NCBI RefSeq assembly: GCF_001949145.1
Contig: NW_019091423.1
Coordinates: 1,076,888 to 1,140,887, forward strand
Reading direction: 5' to 3'
DNA from: Acanthaster planci
Taxonomy: Eukaryota > Echinodermata > Asteroidea > Valvatida > Acanthasteridae
Length of the DNA stretch: 64,000 nucleotides
This document shows positions 37,890-52,340 of this stretch, piece by piece. The notes under the pieces were generated by a model. That model made no database searches, was not told where the DNA came from, and saw nothing but the letters and a program-made list of their open reading frames with translations. Numbering within the stretch: position 1 is the stretch's first letter; each line of letters opens with the position of its first letter. A program made the position numbers and the translations under genes.

Positions 37890-40800
37890 CTAGACACAAT
37901 AAAAGACGCTGCATGTTTGCCTTCATCCTTCCCACGACAGCAAAATAAACATTCAAAAAGGTTGCCGACAAGTTTAAAGGTGTTTCCACTCCAAATAGAT
38001 AAAACAGAGCAGCATCAGGTTGAAGAAAACAAATTCTTCAGCGCGGATGGACTAGTTGAAGATTGCAATTTCCTCACACTGGAGAAGTTTTTTTTTTGAC
38101 AAAATAACGGCTGTACACCAGAAATCTCACGTCAGTGTTGTGCATTTCTTGAATCGTAATTGTCATACACAAGAACTGCATTGGATTCAAGATTCACATG
38201 CTACGTACACGGAATAGATATTGTGAAATGTACTGGAGAACAGCATGATTGCCGCAATAGACTGCTTCACTGACAAGAATGCGGTTTGGTGGTCAAACTA
38301 CATGTACTACAGATGGGACAAGGATATAACTGTTACCAGATCTTAGAATTGCATTCATCAGCGAAGTCAAAGAGGATGCAAGTCCCCAGGCAAGAATGCC
38401 CAGTATCCAGGATGGATTGCATGCTCACGGACACCAGAAGAAGGAATGGCACACAACCTGGCCTGGTAATTCTTTATAGCTTCATGAGATGCAACGGATG
38501 CAGTTCTTGAGAGGTGACAAAGCAAATAAACACATCCTCAAGAAATGGGAGCGGTGCACCCTCATGCCAAAGTTGACCCCACCAGAAAAAAGGGAGATGG
38601 AACTAAAAAAAATGAGGAAATGAAGCACAGATCAAAGCGACGTGACTTTGCAGTCTTCAGCAAAGCCACGAAAGACAAGAGGATGTTTGGAAACAACCTA
38701 TTAGAGATGAAAGGACCGAGGATTCGTGGAATGAACAATGTTCTAGGAAACTCATACACTTGATATCGTGGAAGTCACATCCTGCTTCACTCGGCTGGCT
38801 CAGGAACAAACAAGACCCATAAGCTGTCAATCCATTGACTAACATGCCCTGGATTCAAACCTGTGTTATAACTAGTCTAATAACTCTAGAATCTGATGAC
38901 ACACTTGGCCAGTATTCCTCACTTTGAATGTTTCCTGTCTCTGTTCCAGCTTGTGTTTCGGCCAAAGCTTGCCTTCCAAGAATGCTGATGACATCATGCT
39001 AAGAACTAGTTGTCAGCTACAGCCAGTAATGAAAAGACTGCAAAGACCACTGGACAGGAAGTTGCCCGCATTGAAAGCATTATGCTTAACTGTTGACAAA
39101 AATTCTCCAGAACAATGTGGTTTTTGTTGTCTGACAACACAGCAGGATTTTCATCTCATTTTGTCATTACAATAATGACAACCTCTAAATATGCGCATGC
39201 TGAATTCCGATAAAGAAATCTTGAGCAAGAGATGCTTAATAAATGATTACTCCTTGCAGAATGTAAGGGCCTATCTTGACAAATCCTGATGATATGAGGC
39301 CCTTTCCTTGCACACAAGGTTTAAACAAACAGTTAATTTGCTTGGATCTCAAATTTTTTTTTCACTTGTGTGTTTTTCTCCTGGAAGGAGATCACACAGC
39401 TAACCATTTCTGAAAATTAATTCCCGGTTTTGGCATTGTTCAAGGATTAATTTCCTCTGTTCATTCAAATTGTTAAGTAACCATTTTTTTACTCTTTCAA
39501 AGACTACTGAAATTTTTTTTGAAGATAATCATTTAAATACCAGTCTTTCTTACAAGACATACAATTTATTTACAAGGTATCTCAGATATTTTGTACTTCA
39601 AAAAACCCCAAGCTACGCTATTTGTCTCGCCAGGAAGAAGTGAATCCAGTTGGAACATGTAATTATCATTTCCACTCCAACCCCTCCCCATCTTGCTCTC
39701 AATCTACATTCATTCTCATTCTATGAAGTCATCAGGTTCATGGTCTCGTTCAGGTCTAGAAATGCTGGCGTCCATTTGCAATTACCCTACAGGGCCGAGA
39801 CGTAGACTAGTACATCCCAAGTAGAGCTCTAGCCAAATTGATATCATGCTGGCCGTTGAGAAAGGAGAACAGACTGAAAGCTATGTGTACGTATCTATAA
39901 TGAGGCCTATAGAAACACAAAAAAGAAATGGGAAAACTGGTGAGTCCAGAGAATGTTCTTGCAGTGCACTCGACAAGGTCTTCTTGATTTTCCTTCCATA
40001 TATGAGGGAATTGGATGCTAACTGGAACATTAACATCATTTAATCTGACATATTCTTGGTTATGAATGTCTTCACATTGGGCCCTAATTGGATCTATCAG
40101 GACATGTCATTATGTTGGCGTGATAAAACCACCCACAAGCAGTGAATTCACTTACTCTGCATTAGTCATGAGTCACATCAATTTCTAACTCAATTGAGAG
40201 TGGAGTCAGGAACCAGTAAACAGAATTTTCATTAAGAAGAACTTCCATTTATTGTTTCAAACAAATTATGAATTACACGTTACAAATAGCTTTAACACTT
40301 CTTACTATGGTCGGTTACTACCCAACACTACTTACACTAAGAGTTGTTCCAGGTGCAATGTAAAGGCTTCAATTTTCAATTCAACGTTGCCAAAAGCACG
40401 CAGACGCAACTGAACAAAATTCCCATTCCTTCAGAAACACTGATTTCTGATTTAATAACATGCTAGGCGTGCCGATGCAAGAGACTTGATTTCCCTATCT
40501 TTTTAATGACTTTCCTTCTGGCGCGACAGTCAATTATATTTCATTTTTTCCAGCATCCAGTAAGTACCTGGCTGATTCTGCAGACCACATACATGTATCT
40601 ATGCTCCATTTACTCTAGGATATCTTATATTGCCCAGGCTCTTTGTGCTACTGTTGGCACAGTTCATCTTTTGCAATATCAACATTTGGATGAGCCTTCT
40701 CAATAATCCATATCTCAGATCTGTTTCCAATGCAATTATTCTGCAGGCTTCAAATTAAAAATCAAATGTGACTCTTTAAAGAAATGTGATTATATCAATG

Positions 40801-43454
40801 GGTAGGATTACACTCTTATAAAAGCTGGCATCAACTGGATTACGCATTGCTGGAACACCAGCTTGCATATTTTAATCATTTCCTTTTCCAACACAATGAA
40901 TATTCAGACATATTTTTCAGTTGATTAGTTCATGGAAGGAAAGTCACATCAGTAAAACTCTACTGGTGGAATGCCTTCACAAAAACATATCCATTGATTT
41001 TAAAACCATTTAAAATCAATTCACCTTTCAAATCCCAATTTCGTTGAACAGTGAGTAAAGAAATGAAGACACGGTGTCTGTTGTCATTCAGGGTATTGAA
41101 AGAATAATTCATGTCTGGTTTGCACATGCCAATTCCATTTCAGCCACACAGCTGATCCAGAGGCAGACACAAAAATATCTTAAAGACAGGGCTAAAGAGT
41201 GGAATTATCAAAACGGCCAAAGAAAGTAAAAAGAATTCTAATCAGTTCTAAGTCTTTGCATTTAAATAAGAGATTAATTTCTTCAGTTCAGTATTTTGAT
41301 TTGTTTTCTTTTGTAATTCCTTGCATACTGCCAAACAAATAAGATTAAATTTAGTAATTCCTTACATAAAAGTTAAGTTAAATTATATTTGTATTGTTTG
41401 GCACGGTATTCATTTCATCTTAATACTCTGGTAATTTTCCTACCTCAAAACAACCTATTTTGAAAATTTTTAAATTCAAAATTTATTTTGTCCTCTTACA
41501 GCTACAAGCAGTTGAATCCTCATGATTTCTAGCTTTCATAAGGCAATACAGAGCTTTATACAGCCTAAGAACCCTGGCCTTGCTGTAGGCAGGGCACAGC
41601 CTCATGCATGTATTTCTCACCTTAAGATGTTTGGACAACAGCCCTAGAGTAACTCAGATCCCCAGTGTGGGTGTGAGAGACTTCTATGTGTGGGTGTTAG
41701 ACAGGTAAAAAAACACACGGTAATTGAACAATTGAGCTAAAAGTTTACAGCTTACACTCAAACTCATATAAAAACATCTACAGATATTAGGCTTGGATGG
41801 TCTTGCATTGGACGTGATAAAAATATTGCTATATTCACTAATATCGCAATTTTCTTTGAAGCGAGGTTATTAAGCGTACATCATCAGAAAGCAGCAGTGA
41901 TAACAGTGGCATTCACTGGGAAAACCAACAACTACAGACCAGCATGATGGTTGTTGTCAATGTGGCAAACCCCCTAAACTTAAAAAGTATTTTCATTTAT
42001 TAATCCATTTATTTCAAACAGCCAGTCAGCTGGACAATCTTGTTTTATCTCTCTGCTGTAAGTGACAATGCAGACATGATGCTGGATGAGTTGCACACAT
42101 ACCAACCAAAAGAATGGAGTGAAATATGACGATATCGTGGTTTTCTGTTTTCTCAATGGCTTTTACAAGTATTCCAAGCATACTGGTACCAGCAAGAACA
42201 CAACAGTACTAAAATTCCGTAATTCCATAATACCAAAATACCATCCTAGCCTAAAAGATGTGTTAAGTATGAAATTAGCGTGAGAATGAATTTGTATCAT
42301 CTAGTCCTATATACATTCAGGAAACTTATTTCAATGTTTAAAATTATTATTTGATTATTCAGCTCAAACATGTATCTAGTCCTGATAATACTTCCTTAAT
42401 CATTTTTGATTATTAATTTTAGTCAACTTGGTGCTTTGGTACCTTTTTGTCCTATTTTCATACTTATAACTCCAAGTTGTGCATTAATAACATCAAATGT
42501 CAACTTTTTTGTAACTCAAAAAGGTAAAAGAAAAAAGAGGAAAAGAAAGAAATCTACCTCAAGTGTGTGGGTGGAAAGACAGAGGATAAAAACATGTTTG
42601 TACCCGGAGTTTATTATAATGTACAAATTCTCTGTAGGCAACATGTACACTGGGCACACTTTCATCAATTTCAGCACAAATGTCCTTTTTCCTATCTAAC
42701 AGTTAAATTTGTCAGACTAAGTTATTGTAAGAACAGTAAAGGGAATGTGTATATATAGGTCTTTCTCTCTGCAAAGCCTAACAAAGAACAGGATTTCTAA
42801 AGAAATCCTAAATATATAAAGAGATATATTTATCGTTCTGATTAGAACATGTTCAGATGGCTGCAGCGTGGGAACTTTTTCAATAAAGCCAATCTTCACC
42901 TAAACGTGAGGCATTGGAATGATATAGTGTCTTGCTGGTGCAATTTCAAACATCTGCGATCATATTACCATACTGGCTAGCAAGTCTTTATTAGGATTGC
43001 GACATCTGATACCTGGTCAATATAACTACTGCAGATTTCTGAGGAAAGAAGCTTGTTTGTGGAAATTATTACCTCAACTCCAAAATGTGATTAATTATTG
43101 ACAAAAATGATTAGCCTCATTCTTGGCAGAAAATGCATAGCCTAACAGTTTCCTAAGTTCACAATGTAAACAAATGATTCAAGTAAGTCTCTTCTTTACA
43201 AACTGTCAGACAATGTGCTAGTGGCTGATTTCACTTGTGTTTTCGACAATTTGATGCAGGAAAAACACAGCATATGTCATTTTTACAAAAACCTATGAAC
43301 CTATATGAAAAAAGGGAAAGGGCTTTATTTAATTTTACAACCATTTCATAGAAAATAAAATGATAAAAAATTTTAATCAAATCAAAGTATTAGCAAAACT
43401 GACATATATTAGCAATACTCTCTGAATTTTATCATAACCCTAAAGTTTCGCTGA

Positions 43455-43468
43455 GTTACCATGGTAAC
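43455..43468. promoter_or_regulatory. Perfect palindromic RFX X-box
   Basis: GTTACCATGGTAAC is a perfect 14-base palindrome that fits GTTNCCATGGNAAC exactly. RFX factors bind such sites in ciliary, neural and immune genes. Its role in this intron is unknown, but such an exact match is unlikely by chance in 64 kb. Confidence 0.45.
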
Positions 43469-46400
43469 CTCAGTCCCTTCAGAGGTAGTCTCAATGCCTC
43501 TGAAACACAACTCATGGTCACAGTTTAAACATTTGATGAGCTTGGGCTGTGTATATTGAAGGTTTTATGGAGGTGGAGATGATGACGAGTGAATTTTAAG
43601 CATGCTCCTGATGCAGATTCTGAAAGTTAGTGTCAGTGTTGGCATGATGATAGCACAGTATACTATAGTACAGATAGTTCTCTGTCCTTGATCAAATGAG
43701 CCTCATGCATATTATTCAGATAGTCTTGAGACCGGAATCTCTCCAACGCAGGCATGGTTTGATTTACGGTTCTCAAGTAGCTTCCTGAATAGCAAATCAA
43801 ACACGCAATGTCCAGGATCTGGTCGAAAGGGGGGGAAATGGAGGGAATATTCCTAAAATTTGTCCCTGAAGACATCATCTTCAAAAGGTGAGGGAAAAAC
43901 GGAAGATCATTCTCTTTGGAAGGGAAGACTTGAACTCCCAAGACAGAGACGCTAAAAAAACACACACACACAAATCCTGGTGCATTGGTGCCGGTTGCAA
44001 TAATACTGACAACTTACAAGCGTGACTAGAAACCTTCCATGCAGTAAAGATGTGGAACCTGTGATATTTAAGAATCAGGAGCTTTTTATGAGTATTTAGA
44101 ATAAAATGTAGTTCTGGCACTGAAGAAAATAGCAGGGGTGACAGGAAAGTGTGCACAAGAATTGGTACATGAAAACACAGATGCAAAGATAAACAATTGA
44201 TGCAAATCAAAGATGGTTGGTTCTCCAGCATTGTTCAAATAGAAATATAACAATCGGTTGCTAATTAGCGGTAACAGATTGGAAGTGAGGGAAACATTAC
44301 TTGGTTATGAAAAGGGAAAACAACAGAGAAAAAGTTCAAAAGACAAGCAAGAACTGTTGATAGGAAGCGCAATGCAGGAATCAAAAGAAACCATCAGAAC
44401 TGGTAAGGGAACAGGGGGACTTGAAAAGAAATGACAACAGGTGCAGAGACAAATCCAATATATCTGGAGGAAGCCCTGCTCTACAGGCAGGAACATGTAC
44501 TGGCCAAGAACTACCCCCTGGAGTTTATTCTGTAGCTAAGGAGTTCTACCAGGATACAAAATATTGCATTTATGCTCTGGCAACATGGAATTCAACTTGG
44601 CTAGAACCATAAAATGGCAATCTGTCTTCACTCTGAGATTTCAATTTGCCTAAGTGAACAGCTGACTGGACAGTCCCTGGTAAAGATTAAATGAAACCTG
44701 CATCGGTCCAGTGTTGACTGATGCATGCAGGGAACTGATGCATTTACTAAATGAACAGATTTGTCACAGGGGAAGGAACGGGAGAGGAGGCTAGACAGGG
44801 GCACAAGAATACACTGGAATACATGTCTTCATACTCAGGAATGTATTAAGGGAAATAAAACACAAGTTTGTTGGGGTTAAAGCTACAGGTGGAATGATTT
44901 GTCTTTTGAAAATATCTTTATCTCCCCTAATACATTCTTCAGAAGCCCTTTTTTGGGAAAAAAGAACAAGATGTACATGTACAAGGTATAATCAGAAATA
45001 GGCATGTTGAGACAATTCCCCTAAATTAGTAGTAATATCATGCTAGAATTACTCAAGCGATTCATTTTGTCCAGTTTTCTTTTACATTACTAACATATAA
45101 TTAGTTGGGAACAGGGACTTCTATCCTATTTAAAAGGTGAATGTGATTTGCTTGCACTCTGCACGAGGATGGCCTCACCGGATGTAGGAGAAACATTTTC
45201 CAGTTCATTGGTATTCGGAAACAGATTTTGATGGCACTGTTACCTAACACTTATTTTGAATGGGCTACCCCAAAAGTAATCAGGATAATGCAAGTCTATT
45301 TCATCCACTAAGCTTAAATTTTGCAGCCATTACTGCAATAGGTCACCAAAATGAAATACAATCAAATAGTCCATTTTTGACGGAGGTAACGCTGACAAAC
45401 ATGTAGGAACTAATTACTATGCGATACCCTACATGCACATTCTGAACCCCCCCTCCATAAATGTGATGAAAACTTGTTTGGTAACAGGACAGATGGCTTA
45501 TTTTATCATACGGGATCATTTCATTGATCAGATGTTGGAATTTCAACTGGTCATCCTGAATGCAATTGTTGGGCACACAGTCAACATGTGTTCAAAATTC
45601 CCCTATACCCTATCCTGAAATTTTTCTTCTGAGTACCTCGATCCACCAAATTCAACACTACCCAGTATTCAAATCCCCATGTCTTTGAACTTCAACTTTA
45701 AACCATGTAATATGATGGTACATATACATGTACATGCAGCTAGCATGGATAACTTCAAGCAAAGCCAGGTGCATTGGAATGCAGCCTTTTCACACTTTTT
45801 ACATCTTTCTTTGTGTCAACTTGCATACTACTCTTGTTATCCAAATTTTCAAAAAATTACAGTCCTGTTTTCCCTTTTTTTAAAAACAAAACCTACGTCT
45901 GTTCAAAAGAAAAGTACCGTAACACGAACCGTACATAATCTACTCATGTAGATTAAAATTCAAAATGGTAATCGCCTGATTATCTGAATGTTTTCAGGTT
46001 GAAATATATGAACAGGTAGATAACCTGAGGAATATTACCCAAATTAAGCACAACAATATCCCTTATTGGCTTAGCCTAGAGCTAATTCAAATGTGTCCCA
46101 GGCCAATTTATTACCAAGGCATGCCCCAGGCAAAATCTTGTTTTTCCCCAATCTTCATCCTCCTACATACTACATCTTTCAACCCACCCCCCCCAAAAGC
46201 TGGTCAAATTAGAAACATGCTGAAATCTTCACTGGGCCTCCTTACCTTAGCAGAGGGTCCAGATTATGCCCGACTCAGTACAGCCCAAGGGCTGAAGATT
46301 GGCTCCAGGCCTAATGCTGACCGATGAGATGGGAGGCAAGAGTGGACATATAAAGCCAAAATTCCTTGGAGGCTTACGACACAGAAGCAGATTGTTGCTA

Positions 46401-49400
46401 GCAGTGAATATTAAGATGCGACAAGGCAGAGGCAAAATGAGCCAATGAAGACGGATAGAGACGTTTACGACCGATGTCCTCAGGATAGCAATTCAATGAG
46501 CCGTAAAACGTTTTTTCCCCTTTCCTTTCTGCAGCAGGATGAGTGAATAAGCAAGCTGATTTGCCAGGGGAGGGGGATGTATATGGTTGAAATACGTGGG
46601 TTGGCAATTTCCACCCGTACACACACTGATGTTGCTTCAACTTTGTACCTAATGAAATGGGCTGGACAGTTCTGTTTTTTTTTTCACACAAAAGAATTAT
46701 GAGTCTCTTGTAGATCTGTCTGGACTGTGGAAGACAGAAATTAACATCACTGTTTCAGAGAGTAAAAGGGGTTGAATTATTTGATGAGTTCAAACTGACA
46801 GGCTGTCTCTTCAAAGACTTACAAGTTGCAAAATTGCCAAATTGTGGTTTGATCCAGTAACACTGTCTCCAGCATAAACAGCTTAGTAAGAATGTAGTTT
46901 TATTGATCCAGAAAGTCGACAGCTGATTAAAAACTTCACATTGAGCCAAAGGATATACTGAAGCCAAAATATCCGTTGGGATGGCAGAAACAGGGAGGGA
47001 CACACGGCACGTGAGTGTCTGTATTGGACGCGAGAGCCACAAGTGAAGAGACGAATCCAAGGATTTGACTGGTTGTCTCACCTCATCAGCCCTTGATGCA
47101 CAACAAGACGAGGATCCGCATGAATGGATACTTCCCTCCCCAAGACTGCTCAGGTGATAAAGCGGCAGGGTAGGAAAAAAGACTACAGGAGTGGTACAGA
47201 ATATACAAAGTAGTTGTGTATGGCTATCAGACCAGTAGCAGGTGGAGGAAAATGGAAATATCTGTATAGAGTCCAGTGGCAAAATGAGAAAAGAAATGCA
47301 TCTCAACCAGTCACTGGATATAATGTTGAATTGCCGTGAAAACGATGTACAAAATGCATTCAGATTGTGAGGGTCGTGGGTAGTTTTCAGGAATAGGTCA
47401 CCTGAGCTTCTGAACTCAAGGGAAAAAGACGGCAAAATAATGAGCGTGCACAGAGGCAATATGATTGGCTGTCTGGTCTCCAGATTCCCATTAGGGAGTC
47501 TGATTGGAAAACATTTAGCATATGGTCAGTTTACCATGAAACGATAAGCAAAGGCACCACAATGAAATGGATGTTGCAACAGGATGTATCCAACAGTTAA
47601 AGTAGACTGTGCCAAACTTGTCAGTAACACATAGGATGTTCCATTTGTATTAGGGGTGTTTCTTCCCTCATTAAAGTCAGACACTTGTTCCTCCTTGCTT
47701 TAAACAAATTAAGCAATGATACAAATGGCAATAAACATTGCATTTAGAAAAAACCTTATTACTGGTATTGAAGTGATCAACTAACAAAGTAAAATGCAGA
47801 CAGCACTTTTGAAAATTGTTTATCACCGAAACTGATATGTTACTACAGGCTGTCATGTTGCACGAAAACCTGTGCTCTTCTGGATAATTAAATTGCACAC
47901 AGTAACATTAACTATAGATTCCACCTGCTAGTCTACATGTTAATACCTTCATCACTCCCATGTACATGTAATTAAATATTTTGACAGTGAAGTGTTTATC
48001 ACTTCCACTCTGCTTGTGAACAACTCTTCTCTACAAATGAAACGGACCGCCCTAGGATCTATCCCTCCTTTACATGTAGATTTTTATGATTCTACAGTTC
48101 AAAATGGAAAACAAATTGACCATAGGTGGACACACAACCCTTTTATACTATTTGATGGTTATTTGAGATTTGGACAGTTAAGCAGTGAATTAATTCCACA
48201 AGGATAAAGACAGTCTGCAGTCAGCAGTGCCTAGAGAACCGGCAAATCTCAGAAATCTAAAACGTACAGGAAGTTATCTCACCTTGGTCTATGTGTGACT
48301 GCTAAAGGCAAAAAGAGACTGGTTTACAGTCAGTGCACTGGGTACTTGAGCACATAACTGTTACCAAATGACAAAAAAAGAAAAGAGTTCCTAATGATTG
48401 GTTTACTGAGCACACAAATGCATTTTGAAGTGGAATCCTTTTGAAAAATCTGTTTCAAATCAAACGATTATAAAAAACACAACGGATTTAGGCTTCTACT
48501 AACATCTGAGACACTCTTCATAAAATTTTACATAATCAACTTTTCTAAAGTAGGAGAAATGTTGGAAAAAGATATCATGGGGAACGCTGTGGTCAAATGG
48601 TGACAGTATTAACCTTAAACAAGTCTATCAAATGTAATTGTGAAGCCAAACTGAAGATACTGTGTCCACAGGCAAAATAATTTATAAGAACTATTTCTTT
48701 CTATCCACAATTAAATGGAAACACAACCTGTAATGCTTGTATTGTGTGTGCTAATTTCTCCTGATTCAGTCAGTGAATGTACATTAAAGAATATATGAAT
48801 GATTTTTTCTTAGAATCACGTTTGTATATTTCTGTACTTTTCTTCGGTGTATGAAGACTGTTTGACATATCTGTTTTGAGCTACAGGAACTGAAAAGTGC
48901 AATTGTTTTAAACATTCAAATTTGACGAAGCCTTTCTGGACAAGTGAGGGTGCTTTTGTTATGATATCAATCCAGGAAGACATGGTTCAGGTTGCAAGTC
49001 TTTATGTTCAAATTGTTAACTCCAAATTTGCTATCCGAAACTATTTCAACGAAATGGTTGCTTGCTTCTTATTGACATATACTTACAAAACAGTAAACTT
49101 CCAAAGGAAATAAAATCTATAATAGCAGTGTTTCGAAAAATCTAGAAATTTCCTGTGCACAAATCAGTGCAACATTGAGGCTCAGTGCCTTGGATAACAT
49201 CATAGTTTTGCTCATGAATATGCATATAGGCATTAGCATAAAAAAATCCAAAATATGGGTTTAAATTGGAAAACAAAAATTCAACACGAGGTAAATTAAA
49301 ACCCAAAGTGCAATTTCAAGGGATTTAGTAAAATATTTCTATTTCACAGTCCCTTTAAATGTCCAATTACCATCAGAAAAATTTCTATCCGTATCCGGAC

Positions 49401-50813
49401 AATTTCCCAAAATGGATATGTGTAGAAATCTGGTTGTATCTTTTAAACCCTTCATCGCGTTGTAGATATTTAAAGGAAATAGCATCAACTTTTCTGTCAA
49501 CCTCTTTATCTCTGCAATACACAAGCTGTAGTGTTGCTTTTCCGAAGCTGAGAACCACTGCTAAAATGGCAATTCATTAATTCTGTTCATTTCCAATCGA
49601 AGCTGACAATCCATAGCTCTCCTGTTACAATATACTTGGCCAAAGGCTGTGTGTGCTACAGGATGAGTTGAAGACCTTGCACAAATACTTGTTACAAACA
49701 TGACCAGAAAGCACTTGTTATAAGCACCATGTTAATGACCACAGCCATACATCAATGTCTCATATAAGTTCAGAATGTCCGATTGCCGCAACCAAAAGGC
49801 CGATAGCTCAGCCCCTGAAGTCTTCCTGTACATGATATAGAGTGACTGAGGTGTGGAGACTGACACGTTTGCAGTGAACCAGCTGTGTTCATTCACGGCT
49901 GAGGTGATCTCTGGCATATGCATTATGCAGCAATAGATGTCCTTGGCAGAAACAAAATCCCTCATCATAATGATAAGGATAGGGCACATTAAAGAATATA
50001 TTCATTTCTGTATTTATTAAATGATTAAGGATACGCAGATTTACTAGTTTAGATGTAGCAGGTAGGCTCATTAATTCTTGGCATATTCTATAAGCTTTAA
50101 GGCTGCTTTCTCAGGACTTAATATGAATATTCCACAGAATTAAACTGCTCAACAAAACTGGTACAAAATTTGTCAATTAACAACTTCCCTTTTGAATGAG
50201 GTCTTTTGTTTCCACGCAATCATTTTGATAATCCAATACTAGCCAATAGCAGGGCATTATTGAATTGAAGTCATGAACATCTGTCATAAGATATGGGTGT
50301 TAACTGATTTAAGTAAAACATGATCTCTTTATAGGACTGGTAGGGGTTTATATTAACTCAAAGCTAGACTACCAGTAAATGTAGTTCTGTCAGCACATAA
50401 ACATGACAGAATGTTAACGCAATACCAAATCTCAGAAGGTACCATAGAGAAAGGACAAATATGCTGGTACCTAGGCTCAATCCTGTCATCAATCATGCAG
50501 CATGTTCAAAGATTACCTACATCATCACAAGCTGGAACTGTCTCAACATGAACCTTAACAAAGCACAGGTTTTGTTTTAGAGGGAGACCGCAGGGGTAAC
50601 ACAAAGCAGTGGATGAAATGGTAATTAGGGATAGGCACTGTGCAAATGGGGAGGTCAGGGCGGGGTGGGATAAATGTTGCTGGGATAACTTAATACACCT
50701 CATGGGTTTTCATGAATTTCCAGTAAATGTACCAGATGTCATTCTGTTTTTAGCTGCAACAAAGCCAACCCTACTGATGTTTATTAACTGACAATTTTGC
50801 AGTGTTGGGCATA

Positions 50814-50907
50814 CACTATGAACATCTAACAAAATAAACACAGAGCACTAATAATTTCAACTTCCATTGTTATTACACCATGCTTCTTTTCTTAGATGTT
50901 CATAGTG
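50814..50907. repeat. Short element with perfect 16-bp terminal inverted repeats
   Basis: CACTATGAACATCTAA (50814-50829) is exactly reverse-complemented at 50892-50907, enclosing 62 bases. The right part is also present as a 43-bp direct repeat at 51018-51060. No coding capacity. It could be a tiny MITE-like element or an RNA hairpin. Confidence 0.6.
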
Positions 50908-51060
50908 AGATTTCACAGCAGTCTTCTAGAGTTCATTTGAACTGGGGAGGTTTGTAGAAGTGGAAGGTGGGTCACAAACCAACCATGAGTCAACCAATAG
51001 CTCACTACCAATAAGCATCCATTGTTATTACACCATGCTTCTTTTCTTAGATGTTCATAG
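50863..51060. repeat. 43-bp direct repeat pair
   Basis: A block starting TCCATTGTTATTACACCATG and ending TTAGATGTTCATAG occurs at 50863-50905 and again at 51018-51060. By eye the two copies are identical. Confidence 0.9.
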
Positions 51061-51429
51061 GGATACATGTACATGTATACTTTGAATAATTTAAACGAGT
51101 GCATGATTATAGTTTGATATACATATAAAGTGAATTTCAGTTCTGATAAAAGGTTTGTCCAACCATTTCACCGTACCAGAAACTGGTTCAAAACACTATG
51201 GTGTTGGACACTCTTAGATAAACCAACTTTTTGGGCATCCCTTTTTCAAATCAAAAACTATGTGATGTGTTTGCACTTCATACTCGTATTGAAACTCTGT
51301 ACAATTTACGCAAGTAGAAGGGGCATTAACTGCTAGGCATACATGTAGCTGTGTTTAAGGTCCCATTTACATACGTACCTTTAAAGTGGCAAACAGTTTT
51401 AAATAAAGCATTAGGCTGACATCCATTTT

Positions 51430-52340
51430 GGAAACACCTCGGTAGAGTGTACCTCCAGTGGAGTTTAATGGACCTGGATGAGCTGAGGTTATTATAGGTG
51501 TTGCAGAGTAAACTTTCTGGGTGCAACAATGGGTGCAGTAGATGTTACCCCTTGGGGGCAAGCTCAGGTTAACTCTTGTCTTCCTATAAAGTAACCTTTC
51601 TGTGACAAATGGGACAAGTAATCCTTTCTTGCAGCTGTGCAAGTTACCCGTCTGGGTTATTTGGGCTTAAACTCTATTGCTGATGTGGGGTAGCCAGTGA
51701 GTTGGAATAATTAACCCTGTCTTGCTGCTGAGGATGTTTTCCCTTGCAGGAAAGTTGCGGACTAACTCTCTAGACCTGTGCTGTAGGGTAATCTTTCTGA
51801 GTGTAATGCGGTAAGCTTTTGAAGCTAGTGTGGGAGACCCATTCTGGGTGAACTGGGGGCAAACTCTAGCTCTGTGGATACAGGTACCCTGTATTGTAGA
51901 GTATTCTTTCTGGGTGTTATGGGGTAATACCACAAGCTACTGTGTGACAGACCCCTTCCAGGTAAGCTGTGGCTAACACCCTCTGGGTACTGTAGGGTAA
52001 GCCTTTCAAGTGTAATGGGTTAACATTTTCAGGCTGCTGTGTGAGAGACCTAGCTCTTCTGGGTGAACTGGGGCTAACACTGTCGGGGTGCTGTTGGATG
52101 CTGTAGAGTAACCTTTACAAGTGTAACAGGTTAGCATTTTCAGGCTGCTGTGTAGGAGACCTCTTCTTGGTGAGATGGGGCTAATTTTCTCTGGGTGCTG
52201 TAAGGTAACCTTTTAAGAGTAATGGGATAATCCTTTCTTGCTGCTTTGGAAATTACCCATCAGGCCAAGCTGTCATTAACTCAAGAGTTGCAGGGGTAAC
52301 CATGTTTGGGTGTCATAAAGCAACACATGTAACATCTTTT
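51430..52340. repeat. Degenerate minisatellite, period about 100-112 bp
   Basis: A theme recurs about every 100-112 bp: GGCTGCTGTGTGAGAGACC, then TTCTGGGTGAACTGGGGCTAAC, then CTGTAGGGTAACCTTT. Landmark positions are about 51822, 51934, 52032 and 52142, with more diverged copies to the left and right. It is richer in G and T than its surroundings. No protein is encoded in either direction. Confidence 0.75.

Noticed and set aside
46233-46320. Good donor (GTAAGGAG, minus strand) after a GC-richer block
   Set aside because: All three frames contain a stop before the donor with the available acceptors.
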